From the NCBI GenBank assembly GCA_020638695.1, contig JACKIB010000001.1:558001-622000 (forward strand): DNA of 64,000 nucleotides, written 5' to 3'. The DNA is from Planctomycetota bacterium. Lineage in GTDB: Bacteria > Planctomycetota > UBA1135 > UBA2386. This document shows positions 1 to 8,127 of this stretch, in pieces. The notes under the pieces were generated by a model. It ran no database searches and was not told the DNA's origin. It worked only from the letters and a program-made list of their open reading frames with translations. A program made the position numbers and the translations under genes. Each line of letters starts with the position of its first letter. Position 1 is the stretch's first letter.

Positions 1-292
1 TGAACAAGTCGATCCCGGCCACCCGTTCCGGTAGCGGCTGACGCAGGATGCGGCTGGCCCACACCAGCGAAGCTCCGTCGGCGATCACCACGTCGCAACC
101 GCGGACCGCGGCGGCGAGTTCGGGATCGCGGCGCATCTTCACCACCTTGGCGGCGTTCACCGCGCCCACCACCAGGCGCTGTTCTCGACGGACCGCGGCG
201 GCACACAGCTCGACCATCTGCGCCATGGTGACGGCGTGGATCGTCACGCCGAACAGCGCACGGGTCGGGACTTCGTCGAGCGAAGCGGACAC
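1..292 (-). CDS. WecG/TagA/CpsF-family glycosyltransferase, partial (C-terminus off the left edge)
   Basis: The first 97 residues of a gene that leaves the window at base 1. Family members transfer an N-acetylmannosamine-type sugar to an undecaprenyl-linked acceptor on the inner face of the membrane. The family pattern is clear: an NAAKVVKMRRDPEL helix near residue 38, then a CDVVIADGASLVWASR block and PLPERVAGIDLF just before the edge. The start is a GTG one base after the stop (TGA) of the upstream glycosyltransferase, which places the conserved FGVTI strand about 14 residues in, as usual for the family. No strong ribosome binding site is visible. With the two upstream genes it forms the tail of an exopolysaccharide operon. 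The family call is firm; the sugar is not known. Confidence 0.85.
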   Translation of the reverse strand, partial: MSASLDEVPTRALFGVTIHAVTMAQMVELCAAAVRREQRLVVGAVNAAKVVKMRRDPELAAAVRGCDVVIADGASLVWASRILRQPLPERVAGIDLF

Positions 293-293
293 G

Positions 294-1562
294 TCAGCGG
301 GCGGCGGAGCGGTGAGAGGTGCGCTCAGGGGTTCCTCGAGGTTTGCCAGTGGTTCGTGGGGAGTCGGCGGCGGCACCGGGTTGCATCAGACGCTCCAGCA
401 CTTCGGCCTTGGCTGCCCAAGTATCGGCCGCCAGCAGCCGCCGTGCGAGCACGCGGCGCTCCGCCCTACGCCCTTCATCGGCAACCGCGACCGCCTGCTG
501 CACCCCGGCCACGAACTCCGCGTGGCCGGCGGCGATCGCGATGTGCGCGGCGTAGCGCCGGGCGGCCGGGAAGTCGGTGCTGACCACCTCTAATCCGAGT
601 GCCAGGTACTCCTTCAGCTTGATCGGGTTGCAGGCGCGGATCCACGGCGTGTCCCGGTAGGGCATCAGGCCGACGTCGAGCCAGGCGCCGTAGGCCGGGA
701 TCGCGGCGTGGTCCTTGAAGCCGAGGAAGTGGACGTTGGGCAGCCCGTCGAGCGGACCGACGTCACCCGGCACGTCGCCGACCAGCACCAGCTGGACGTC
801 CGGCAACGCGCGCGCGACCGCGGCCAACAACGGCATGTCGACCAGGTGGTCGCGCAGGCCGCCGAGGAAGCCGACCCGAGGCCGCGGAATCGCCGCCAGG
901 TCAGCCGGCTCCGCCAAGCCGTCCGCCGAGAACCGCTCGAGGTCTACGCCGTGGTCGAGGAACACCGCGCGCTCCCCGGTGTGCTCCGCCTCGTCGGCCA
1001 ACAGCGTCTCGCTGACGTACAAGGTGTGGTCGGCGTGCGCGAACAGCTCGTGTTCCAACGAGGCGATGAACGCGTTGTCGGCTTCCTTGAAGTCCGAGTG
1101 CTTGTCCGAGCGGTTGTAGAACACGCACTGCCGGGGCAACCGACGCACCACGTCCCAGGCGGTGGGCACGGTGATCACCACTGCCGGTCGCGAGACTCCG
1201 ATCCACCACGCCACCGCGCGCACCTGCGCGCGCACCAGCCATGCGGCAAAGCCGCGCAACCACGGTACCCCGTAGGCGGGAAACACCAGCGGCGACAGCA
1301 CGTGGAAGTTCGGCAGGTCGGGCCGCGGGCGGCGCAGGAAGCGGAGGATGCTCTTCAGCTTCCGCCAGATCTTCTGCAGCACCTTCTGGCTCTTGCCACG
1401 GGACGGCATCCGCATGCCGATGCTGTTGACCAGCAGCACCCGATGGGTCTTCGCCAACTGCAACATCAGCTGGAAATCCGAGTGCGCCCGGTTGTGATAC
1501 CACCAGTCCTGCCCGGCAAAACACAGCACGTCCGGCTGCGCGCGTCGGTCGCCGTCGGTCAC
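294..1562 (-). CDS. Glycosyltransferase, GT-B (group 1) type, of the exopolysaccharide locus
   Basis: About 422 residues, a typical GT-B length. Near the N-terminus are DVLCFAGQDWW and a VLLVNSIGMRMP segment. A basic stretch (SQKVLQKIWRKLKSILRFLRR) resembles the membrane-associating helix of lipid-linked sugar transferases. The C-terminal half carries RPRVGFLGGL, a VQLVLVGDVPG strand and CNPIKLKEYLALGLEVVSTD, the nucleotide-sugar binding end of group 1 enzymes. The start chosen is a GTG preceded by a GGGAGGGAGA Shine-Dalgarno sequence, 29 bases after the stop of the sugar-phosphate transferase gene. It sits between that gene and a WecG/TagA homologue, so a role in assembling the repeat unit of a surface polysaccharide is likely. 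The donor and acceptor cannot be told from sequence. Confidence 0.85.
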   Translation of the reverse strand: MTDGDRRAQPDVLCFAGQDWWYHNRAHSDFQLMLQLAKTHRVLLVNSIGMRMPSRGKSQKVLQKIWRKLKSILRFLRRPRPDLPNFHVLSPLVFPAYGVPWLRGFAAWLVRAQVRAVAWWIGVSRPAVVITVPTAWDVVRRLPRQCVFYNRSDKHSDFKEADNAFIASLEHELFAHADHTLYVSETLLADEAEHTGERAVFLDHGVDLERFSADGLAEPADLAAIPRPRVGFLGGLRDHLVDMPLLAAVARALPDVQLVLVGDVPGDVGPLDGLPNVHFLGFKDHAAIPAYGAWLDVGLMPYRDTPWIRACNPIKLKEYLALGLEVVSTDFPAARRYAAHIAIAAGHAEFVAGVQQAVAVADEGRRAERRVLARRLLAADTWAAKAEVLERLMQPGAAADSPRTTGKPRGTPERTSHRSAAR

Positions 1563-1591
1563 CGTCTCCCTCCCTTCCCCCACGCTCTCTC

Positions 1592-3001
1592 TTACATCCC
1601 GGTACCGGTGAACACGCTGCGGAAGGTGTGCAGGATCAGCTTGATGTCCAACCACAGCGACCAGTTGTCGATGTAGTACAGGTCCATCTCGACCCAGCGC
1701 TTGAACGAGACCTTGTTGCGGCCCCACACCTGCCAGACACAGGTCAACCCGGGGCGGACCGAGATGCGTCGCCGCTGCCACCACTCGTAGCGCGCCACTT
1801 CGGAGGGCACCGGCGGGCGCGGCCCGACGAGGCTCATGTCGCCCTTCAGCACGTTGAACAGCTGCGGTAGTTCGTCGAGGCTGTACTTGCGCAGCACCCG
1901 CCCCACAGAGGTGACTCGTGGGTCCTTGCGGATCTTGAACACCACCCCGCCCTCTGCCTCGTTGAGCGCGGCCAGGTCCGCCTTGCGCTCGTCCGCGTCG
2001 GTGGTCATGCTGCGGAACTTGTAGCACTGGAACACCTTGCCCTGCATGCCGACCCGCTGCTGCCGGAACAGCACCGGACCGCCATCGCGCAGCTTGATCG
2101 CCGCTGCGCAGGCGAGCATGACCGGAGCTCCGAGGATCAGCCCGGCGAGCGACCCACCGATGTCCATCGCGCGCTTCAAAGCGAACCGGAACGGTCCCGC
2201 GCCGCCACGGTGGAACTTGAGCGCCGGTAGGTCGCCGAACCAGGCGACCGACGACTGCAAGTTGCGCATCGTGAAGAAGTCCGGCGCGAAGTAGCATGCG
2301 ATCCCCGCCTCTTCGCACGCGTCGAATACTTCCTGGACCTCGCCGGTGCGCGCGGCGATCGCCGGGCAGACGATCACCGAGTCGACCGGTTCTTGGGCGA
2401 GCACCGACGTGAGCTTGCTGGTGGCGCCGAAGCACGGCACCGCGTCGAGCGGGGGAGCAATCCGATCGCTGAAGTAGAACGACCCCACGACGCGGATCCC
2501 GTAGTGCGGGTTGCTGATCAGCCGCTGGCACAACTCGCGCGCCGCACGACCGCGACCGACGATGCAGACGCGCCGGAAGTTGCGCCCGTGGAAGCGCAAG
2601 TTCCGCAGCAGCACACGGACCCCCAGCCGCAGCGAGCCGATGCCGGCAAACGCCACCGGGAAGGTGAACAGCGGCTGGAACGCCAGCGCACCCCAGACCG
2701 CGACGCCGATCAGGCTGGCGACGCCGAGCCCCAACAACAGCACCTCGAACAGCGTCTGCAGCTCGCGCAGGTGTCGCTGCGCACGGCGCGATTGGTAGAA
2801 CTCGAGCCGCCAGGACATTCCCAGCCAGCACGCCGCAGCGATCGCTGCCTGCCCTAGTACCGCGCCGCCCCCCAGGGTGGTCGGCGTGCTGCCCAGAACC
2901 CGCCACCCGAGGTCACCACCGAGCACGACCGCGCCGGCCACGACCAGAAGGTCGCAGGTCGCGATCAGGTTCTCGAAGGTGCGGTGGTTGGTCTGGAGCA
3001 T
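1592..3001 (-). CDS. Polyprenyl-phosphate sugar-1-phosphate transferase (WcaJ/EpsL-like)
   Basis: This family starts exopolysaccharide repeat units by moving a sugar-1-phosphate from a nucleotide sugar onto undecaprenyl phosphate in the inner membrane. At 469 residues it has the long WcaJ-like architecture: hydrophobic segments at about 12-30, 48-63, 88-108 and 112-128, a CoA-binding-like Rossmann region (RRVCIVGRGRAAREL near 144), then a catalytic domain from about 276. The catalytic domain shows FALKRAMDIGGSLAGLI, GGPVLFRQQRVGMQG, YKFRSM, SLDELPQLFNVLKGDMSLVGPRP and RPGLTCVWQVWGR, all diagnostic. The ATG gives MLQTNHRTFENL; the reading frame stays open further upstream, but that sequence looks non-coding. 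It heads the visible operon. Confidence 0.93.
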   Translation of the reverse strand: MLQTNHRTFENLIATCDLLVVAGAVVLGGDLGWRVLGSTPTTLGGGAVLGQAAIAAACWLGMSWRLEFYQSRRAQRHLRELQTLFEVLLLGLGVASLIGVAVWGALAFQPLFTFPVAFAGIGSLRLGVRVLLRNLRFHGRNFRRVCIVGRGRAARELCQRLISNPHYGIRVVGSFYFSDRIAPPLDAVPCFGATSKLTSVLAQEPVDSVIVCPAIAARTGEVQEVFDACEEAGIACYFAPDFFTMRNLQSSVAWFGDLPALKFHRGGAGPFRFALKRAMDIGGSLAGLILGAPVMLACAAAIKLRDGGPVLFRQQRVGMQGKVFQCYKFRSMTTDADERKADLAALNEAEGGVVFKIRKDPRVTSVGRVLRKYSLDELPQLFNVLKGDMSLVGPRPPVPSEVARYEWWQRRRISVRPGLTCVWQVWGRNKVSFKRWVEMDLYYIDNWSLWLDIKLILHTFRSVFTGTGM

Positions 3002-3352
3002 CGAGACAGGTCTACCTCGGCTTTCCGACACCCGCGGGCGAACCCCTCCCCTGGACGTGGCGCAAACACGTCGGTTCTCCCGGTCAACGGCGAGTGGAAC
3101 GCCCGGCAGGGTGGGCGAAGGAGGGAGCATACGGCCCAGTGCTCGCGGGCACCAGTCCACCCCACCGCGAATTGCGGTCGAGGATCCATGGTCCGGCACC
3201 CAGGAGTGCCGTGCGTCCCCGACGCCGACGGGGCATCAACGCGCGGGACGCTCGGAGGGCGATCCCGATCCGAGACGATTCCCCGGTGGATTGCGCAACA
3301 CACATGCGGTGTGCCGATGCGGAACGCAGGAACGGGAGCGCCCGACAGCATC
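3002..3352. other. Intergenic region between divergent genes
   Basis: About 350 bases between the divergent sugar transferase and FN3-protein genes. Several frames are open here only because the DNA is GC-rich; none has protein-like composition. Promoters for both genes must lie here, but I cannot point to convincing -35/-10 elements. Confidence 0.4.
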
Positions 3353-5623
3353 ATGGCACACGCACACCGAACGACCTCGACGCCCACTCATTCCACGCAC
3401 CTCACGTGCGCTGCCGCGGAGCCTTCTCCGGCGCTGCGGCGACATCTCCTCGCTGCAGCGCTGCTGCTCGCGGGATGCAGCGCCGGAGGTGGCGACGCCG
3501 GGGGAGGCACGCGCGGCGGGGGCACGCCCAACAACAACGACATCACCCCCCCGTCGATCAGCGAGGTTCGCACTACTCCGGGGCTCAACTCCGCGGTGGT
3601 CACCTGGCAGACCGACGAGCTCGCGACCTCGGCACTCGCCTTCGGCACCACCGAGGCGTACGAGATCGCGACGCTGGTCGACCCGCTGCGGGTGACCGAT
3701 CACAGCATCAAGATCGAAGGGCTGGCCCCGAACACCGCGTACCACTTCACGGTGGTCTCGGTCGACCCCTCGAACAACGAAGCGCGGACCGCCGATCGGG
3801 TCTTCACCACCACCACCGAGCCGGACACCACCGCGCCCAAGATCACGAAACTGGTGGTCATTCCCGGTCATGACTCGGTTCGATTGACCTGGGAGACCGA
3901 TGAGCCGGCGCTCCACGGGATCGAGTACGGGCGCACGACCACCTACCAGCCGATCGTGCTCGGCAACAAGTGGCTGACGCGACACGACACGACCATCAGT
4001 GGGCTGACGCCGTCGACAACCTACCATTTCCGCGTCCACGTCACCGACCTGTTCCTCAACGTCAGCACGACCGCCGACGCGACCTTCGACACCACCGCCG
4101 CGCCAGACACCACGCCGCCGCAGATTCGCGACATCGCCGCTGGCGTCGGCACGGACTCGGCGACCATCACCTGGAACACGGACGAACCGGCGACCAGCCT
4201 GGTTCGCTACGGCACGACCACCGGGTACGAGCTGGGCAGCAAGGGTTCGCAAGGGTTGGTCACCAGTCATCAGACGGTGCTGACCGGCCTGTCGCCGGAC
4301 ACTCTGTACCACTTCCGCGTCACTTCTGCGGACGCCAAGAACAACTCGGCGAGCAGCGGCGACCTCACGTTCCGGACCGACAAGCTGCCGAGCGGCAACA
4401 AGCGCACCTCGATCAGCCAGTTCGGCATCACCTGGACCTTCGACAAGGCCTACGACGTCGGCCAGTACGCCAATGGCGACTGGTGGGTGATCGGCCCCAT
4501 CAAGGTGATCGACATCGACCCGCCGTCGCGCTCCGGTGGTCGCATCAAGAACGGCTCGCAGATCAACCCGACCCCGCGCACCAGCTGGGACCAGGGCTAC
4601 GACAGCGAGATGGACTACTGCCCCTACAAGGACAGCATGAACGTGGCACTCGACGTGTCGGCGAGCAAGCCGCTGACCGTCGCCGCGCACTCGTCGTTGG
4701 TCTCGACCATCAGTCTCGACGCCGGTCATCAGAAGCCGCAGTTGAAGGGTTGCTCGATCCTGACCGTGGTCGACAAGGCACCAGCCACCGGGGCGTTCCG
4801 CCCGCCCTACTGCGGCAGCGACAAGACCAGCAAGTTCCACGTCAACCAACTCAACTATTCGCTGTTGAAGAAGCTCGACCCTGCCAGTGGAACCCCAGCG
4901 CTGAGCACGGTGGAGAGCTGGCTCGAGCGGCCGTGGCTCGACTACTTCTCCGGTTGGGTGAACATCTACCAGCACCCCACCGACAACATGAAGGGCTACC
5001 AGCGCGATCATGCGAGCGACGCCGAGATCGCCGCGCTGATGCTGCAATGCAACTTCACCGACCAGCAGAAGCAGACGCTGCTGATCCGCTATGTCCAGCT
5101 CGGCATCGACCTGTCCGGAGTGGTCGACGACGGCGGCCAGGGCAACTGGTACGCCGACGGCGGGACCGCCAGCGGCCGCAAATGGCCGATCATCTTCGCC
5201 GGCCTGGTGCTCGGTGACCAGCACATGCAGACGGTGGGGTTCCGCAGCGTCGCGTTCGGCGAGGACCAGCAGACGTTCTACGTCGAGGAGACCAGTCCGG
5301 GGATCTACAACCAGGGCTACGGTGGCTACAACGCCAGCCACAAGGGCATGCCGGAGTGGGGTATCCGGCACGCATACCGGCCGAGCGCCGACTCCTCGAG
5401 CTGGTCCGCGTCCTATCGACGCTGCTGCACCGCCAATGTGTGGAAGGGCTTCATGCTCTCCGCGCTGATGATGAAGGCGCGCGGCTTGTGGAATCATGAG
5501 CCGTTCTTCGACTACATGGACCGCTACATCCCGACCAGCCGCGGCAACAACGATCCTAGTTGGATGACCTCCTGGGAGCCGTGGACGCTGGCGATGTGGG
5601 ACAAGTACCGCAAGGACTACTGA
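3353..5623 (+). CDS. Secreted lipoprotein with three FN3-like domains and a large C-terminal domain of unknown function
   Basis: About 756 residues. A hydrophobic stretch ends in LLLAGC (Cys42), a lipobox, so the mature protein is probably lipid-anchored outside the cytoplasm. A Gly-rich linker leads to three tandem fibronectin-III-like domains at about 62-152, 155-248 and 251-342, each opening with a DTTxPxI phrase and ending in YHFRV-type strands; they also resemble the N-terminal domain of purple acid phosphatases. The remaining ~410 residues (about 343-756) are rich in Trp and Tyr with GNWYADGGTASGRKWPII and KGMPEWGIRHAYRP segments. I do not recognise the family; the look is of an alpha-barrel carbohydrate-active enzyme, but no catalytic motif is proven. 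The ATG chosen gives a long n-region (about 30 residues before the hydrophobic core), so the true start may differ. It lies next to the polysaccharide locus. Confidence 0.8.
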   Translation: MAHAHRTTSTPTHSTHLTCAAAEPSPALRRHLLAAALLLAGCSAGGGDAGGGTRGGGTPNNNDITPPSISEVRTTPGLNSAVVTWQTDELATSALAFGTTEAYEIATLVDPLRVTDHSIKIEGLAPNTAYHFTVVSVDPSNNEARTADRVFTTTTEPDTTAPKITKLVVIPGHDSVRLTWETDEPALHGIEYGRTTTYQPIVLGNKWLTRHDTTISGLTPSTTYHFRVHVTDLFLNVSTTADATFDTTAAPDTTPPQIRDIAAGVGTDSATITWNTDEPATSLVRYGTTTGYELGSKGSQGLVTSHQTVLTGLSPDTLYHFRVTSADAKNNSASSGDLTFRTDKLPSGNKRTSISQFGITWTFDKAYDVGQYANGDWWVIGPIKVIDIDPPSRSGGRIKNGSQINPTPRTSWDQGYDSEMDYCPYKDSMNVALDVSASKPLTVAAHSSLVSTISLDAGHQKPQLKGCSILTVVDKAPATGAFRPPYCGSDKTSKFHVNQLNYSLLKKLDPASGTPALSTVESWLERPWLDYFSGWVNIYQHPTDNMKGYQRDHASDAEIAALMLQCNFTDQQKQTLLIRYVQLGIDLSGVVDDGGQGNWYADGGTASGRKWPIIFAGLVLGDQHMQTVGFRSVAFGEDQQTFYVEETSPGIYNQGYGGYNASHKGMPEWGIRHAYRPSADSSSWSASYRRCCTANVWKGFMLSALMMKARGLWNHEPFFDYMDRYIPTSRGNNDPSWMTSWEPWTLAMWDKYRKDY

Positions 5624-5707
5624 ACCCCGGACCGGCGCCGTAGCGCGGCCGATCCCGTCCGGGTGGCCCAGGCACACCGGTCGGGAATGCCCAGCGAGGG
5701 GCTCGGC

Positions 5708-6637
5708 TCAGGCCAGCAGTCGGTCGAACTCCAGCAACGCCGCGTCCGCGTGGTCTGCGCGGACCACGGACAACACCAGCTCCTCGAGCAGTGATCCCGC
5801 CGTACTCTGGAGCCGCTGCCCGCGAGCCGCATCGAGCGTGACCCCGAGGGCGCGGAGTCGCACATGAACCAACTCGCGACGAGCGTCGTCGAGCATCTGG
5901 CGACCTTCCTCGCGGCCGACCTCGCGGCCTTCCTCACGGCCGACCTCGCGGCCTTCCTCGCGGCCCCTGGCGTAGTACTCCCTGGCGAACTCGGACTGGT
6001 ACACGTAGTTGGTCTTCATCCATTCTCCGATCGCCGCCTGCAGCCCCGGGCCCAGCGACGAGATGATCCAGTCAGCGTAGTCGACACCATGACCGTCGTC
6101 GAGCTGCCGCGCGGCCACGATGCCCCGCTCGGCCAACTTCCCCGTGGCGTCTTCTGCGGCGTGCGCCATTGCCGCAAGCACCGTCACCGCCGGAGAGTCT
6201 TCGTGCTCCAAGCCACTCAGTCGCGGGATGTCCTCCGGACCCAACACCACCGGTTGGAGCTGCGCCAACGGTCCGAGCACGATCGGCTCACGCGCCCAAT
6301 CCGCAATCGCCTGGGTCGGCGCCACCACCAGTAGCACGACAGGGCAGCGCTCACGCTGACGCACCAGTGCGACGTACACCGGCCAGACCCATGCCTTGTC
6401 GCGATCCCGGTGCAGTTGCACCTCCACGATCACCGCACACACCACCGAGCCCTCCCGCAGCACCAGCACCGCGTCGGCGCGCCGCTCCGGAGGGACTGGC
6501 TCCGGCAGGGTGGCGTCGCGTAGCTCCACCGCGCTGTGCGACGGCACCGCCACACCCATGCGCACAAGCAGACTCGGGGCCAGCGAGGGGGACCCGCGAA
6601 ACAGCGCGACCAGCAGTTCATGGATCATCGAGGGCAT
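5708..6637 (-). CDS. Rpn/PD-(D/E)XK-like nuclease-family protein
   Basis: 309 residues resembling the Rpn/YhgA-like group common in Myxococcota and Planctomycetota. The N-terminus (MIHELLVALFRGSPSLAPSL) is followed by a core with RADAVLVL, then VCAVIVEVQLHRDRDK and a WPVYVALVRQR helix. That matches the D...ExQ layout of PD-(D/E)XK folds: Asp in RADAV, Glu and Gln in VEVQ. The later part has a helical segment and an eight-residue GREEGREV repeat (see the repeat entry), then an Arg-rich helix. Rpn proteins are linked to recombination-promoting endonuclease activity, but many remain uncharacterised. It is a lone gene, convergent with the FN3 protein. A second in-frame ATG three codons in is an equally good start. 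Confidence 0.75.
   Translation of the reverse strand: MPSMIHELLVALFRGSPSLAPSLLVRMGVAVPSHSAVELRDATLPEPVPPERRADAVLVLREGSVVCAVIVEVQLHRDRDKAWVWPVYVALVRQRERCPVVLLVVAPTQAIADWAREPIVLGPLAQLQPVVLGPEDIPRLSGLEHEDSPAVTVLAAMAHAAEDATGKLAERGIVAARQLDDGHGVDYADWIISSLGPGLQAAIGEWMKTNYVYQSEFAREYYARGREEGREVGREEGREVGREEGRQMLDDARRELVHVRLRALGVTLDAARGQRLQSTAGSLLEELVLSVVRADHADAALLEFDRLLA
5904..5965 (-). repeat. 24-bp tandem repeat (about 2.6 copies) inside the Rpn-like gene
   Basis: Two complete 24-base units (5904-5927 and 5928-5951) differing at one base, followed by a 14-base partial unit. In the coding frame each unit is the octapeptide GREEGREV. Because the unit is a multiple of three, copy-number change keeps the frame. 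Confidence 0.9.
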
Positions 6638-6728
6638 CGGGCGCCGGCCTGTGCCGCGAGACTGCCGCAGGTGTCACCGTGATCCGTGCGGATCGTGGAA
6701 CTTCTTCCGTCGGAGTATCCTCGACCGG

Positions 6729-7352
6729 ATGAAGGACTTCGCTCGCAACGATCGTGATCCCTTGTGCTTGATGGTGAACGTGATGATCCTGGGCGCACTG
6801 GTCTGGATCGCACTCGCAATCGGCGGGCTCAGGACCGTGCCACTCCCCGCGCCGCGCGAAGAAGCAAACGACGTCACCGCGCTCCGCCGCACCATCGAGT
6901 CTCTGGAGCGCGCACTGACCGCGCTGGCCGAGCACCCAGCACGGGGAACGACGGACCAGAGCCACCACCCCACGACGACCCAGGGGCCACCAGCCGTCGA
7001 CACCTCGTCGAACGCGCGTGCGCCGCACACGAGCAGGGAGGTGCGGACTCCGCTCGCCGGGCCACCACTCCCGACCGGCAGCGGCGCACTCTACGACCTG
7101 GCCGCGGCAGTCGAGTCGAAGCGAGCGCGGGCCAATGTGCAGCGGGTCTTGCAGGCGATTCAGGAAGGCGACGAGCAGCAGCAAGAGCTCCTGCGCGAGT
7201 TCTTGCTGATGGACCGTGCGGCGGTGATCCGCCATCTCGGTAAACCGCGCGACATCGGCGTCCGTCAGAACGGTACGGAGTCCTGGAACTACGTCATGGG
7301 CGACAATGGGTTCTCGTTGACCATCCGCGACGGGATCGTGATCTCCCTGTAG
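6729..7352 (+). CDS. Membrane-anchored protein of unknown function
   Basis: 207 residues starting MKDFARNDRDPLCLM. A single membrane segment (about residues 14-34, VNVMILGALVWIALAIGGL) is followed by a heptad-like stretch (VTALRRTIESLERALTALAEH), a low-complexity Thr/Pro/Ser linker (about 75-120) and a folded C-terminal domain ending in NYVMGDNGFSLTIRDGIVISL. The C-terminal strand pattern resembles small outer-membrane-assembly (SmpA/BamE-like) folds in which a GKP..V turn precedes a W-containing strand: here HLGKPRDIGVRQNGTESWNY. That comparison is my inference. The gene is transcribed away from the Rpn-like gene with a short spacer. Confidence 0.65.
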   Translation: MKDFARNDRDPLCLMVNVMILGALVWIALAIGGLRTVPLPAPREEANDVTALRRTIESLERALTALAEHPARGTTDQSHHPTTTQGPPAVDTSSNARAPHTSREVRTPLAGPPLPTGSGALYDLAAAVESKRARANVQRVLQAIQEGDEQQQELLREFLLMDRAAVIRHLGKPRDIGVRQNGTESWNYVMGDNGFSLTIRDGIVISL

Positions 7353-7355
7353 CAG

Positions 7356-7453
7356 CCGTCGACGGTGTGGGCCGAACCCCCCGTGCAGTTCGCCGGGTTC
7401 GCGCTCGGTGTGAACCCATTGGGCGCGATCACGACCCACGTGACCGAACTGCA
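7356..7453 (+). pseudogene. Fragment of the C-terminus of a secreted RCC1-type protein
   Basis: Just after the stop of the preceding gene the DNA reads VQFAGFALGVNPLGAITTHVTEL, which aligns closely with the end of the RCC1 protein at 10472-11938 (VQFGVFAPGVNPLGVVTTNSAEL). The nucleotide sequences are also alike. There is no start and no upstream domain, so this is a decayed or rearranged remnant of a paralogue. The frame stays open past the homology and no stop follows where expected. Confidence 0.6.
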
Positions 7454-8127
7454 CCCCGAAGCCCCCCTGGACCGAACTCGAGGGCTTCATCCTCCCGCCG
7501 AGTGAGGGGACGTTGCCTCGGGAGTGGTGCCGCCCGCGCCCGGCACCTGGACGTGATCCCTGGCGTGCACGACGCGGCACTGGAAGGTCTCGATACGCAG
7601 GCGGTGACCAGGTGCGGCCAGAGCAGGTCCGCGTCGTCCACGGCGCGCCCAAGACGACTCCTCGCGCAGCTACGTTGCCGTCGAGCACACAGTCGTCGAG
7701 GCTCGCGTTGCCAGTCGCGGCCAAGTCGATGCTCGAAGGACATTGCGTGTCGGCAGGGTCAGACGCTGCCGGTGAACCGTCCAGAACCTTCGACGCTGAT
7801 CGCACCCTCCACCATCCGAATCAAGGGTAGAACGCCACAGCCTGGTCGTCGCTCACCCGATCCGTGCGAACCCGCACACTGGTGTCGTGCGGCACCAGCG
7901 AGCGAACTCGCACGTGCGTCCCGGCGTTGAATCGTCGGCGCATGCTTGCCAAGCTGCGCAGTGCGAGTCAACGCACATCGAACCCGGAGAACGGCATGCA
8001 TCGCAGGAAGCGCGGGCTAGGGACGCAGGCAGCACGTAATGGAGTGTCTCCGACCGCACGATCCGTCGACATGTGCGACGAACCTCGGAGACACCCCACT
8101 GGTTCCCACCGCCGATCGCGGAAACCC
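7454..8127. other. Long spacer without a convincing gene
   Basis: About 670 bases between the pseudogene fragment and the Kelch-like gene. Minus-strand frames around 7500-7850 carry short phrases that look protein-like (for example LAATGNASLDDCVLDGNV near 7700) but in different frames with stops between. This is compatible with a second decayed gene. I cannot identify a parent. The promoter of the downstream gene should lie near its right end. Confidence 0.35.
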
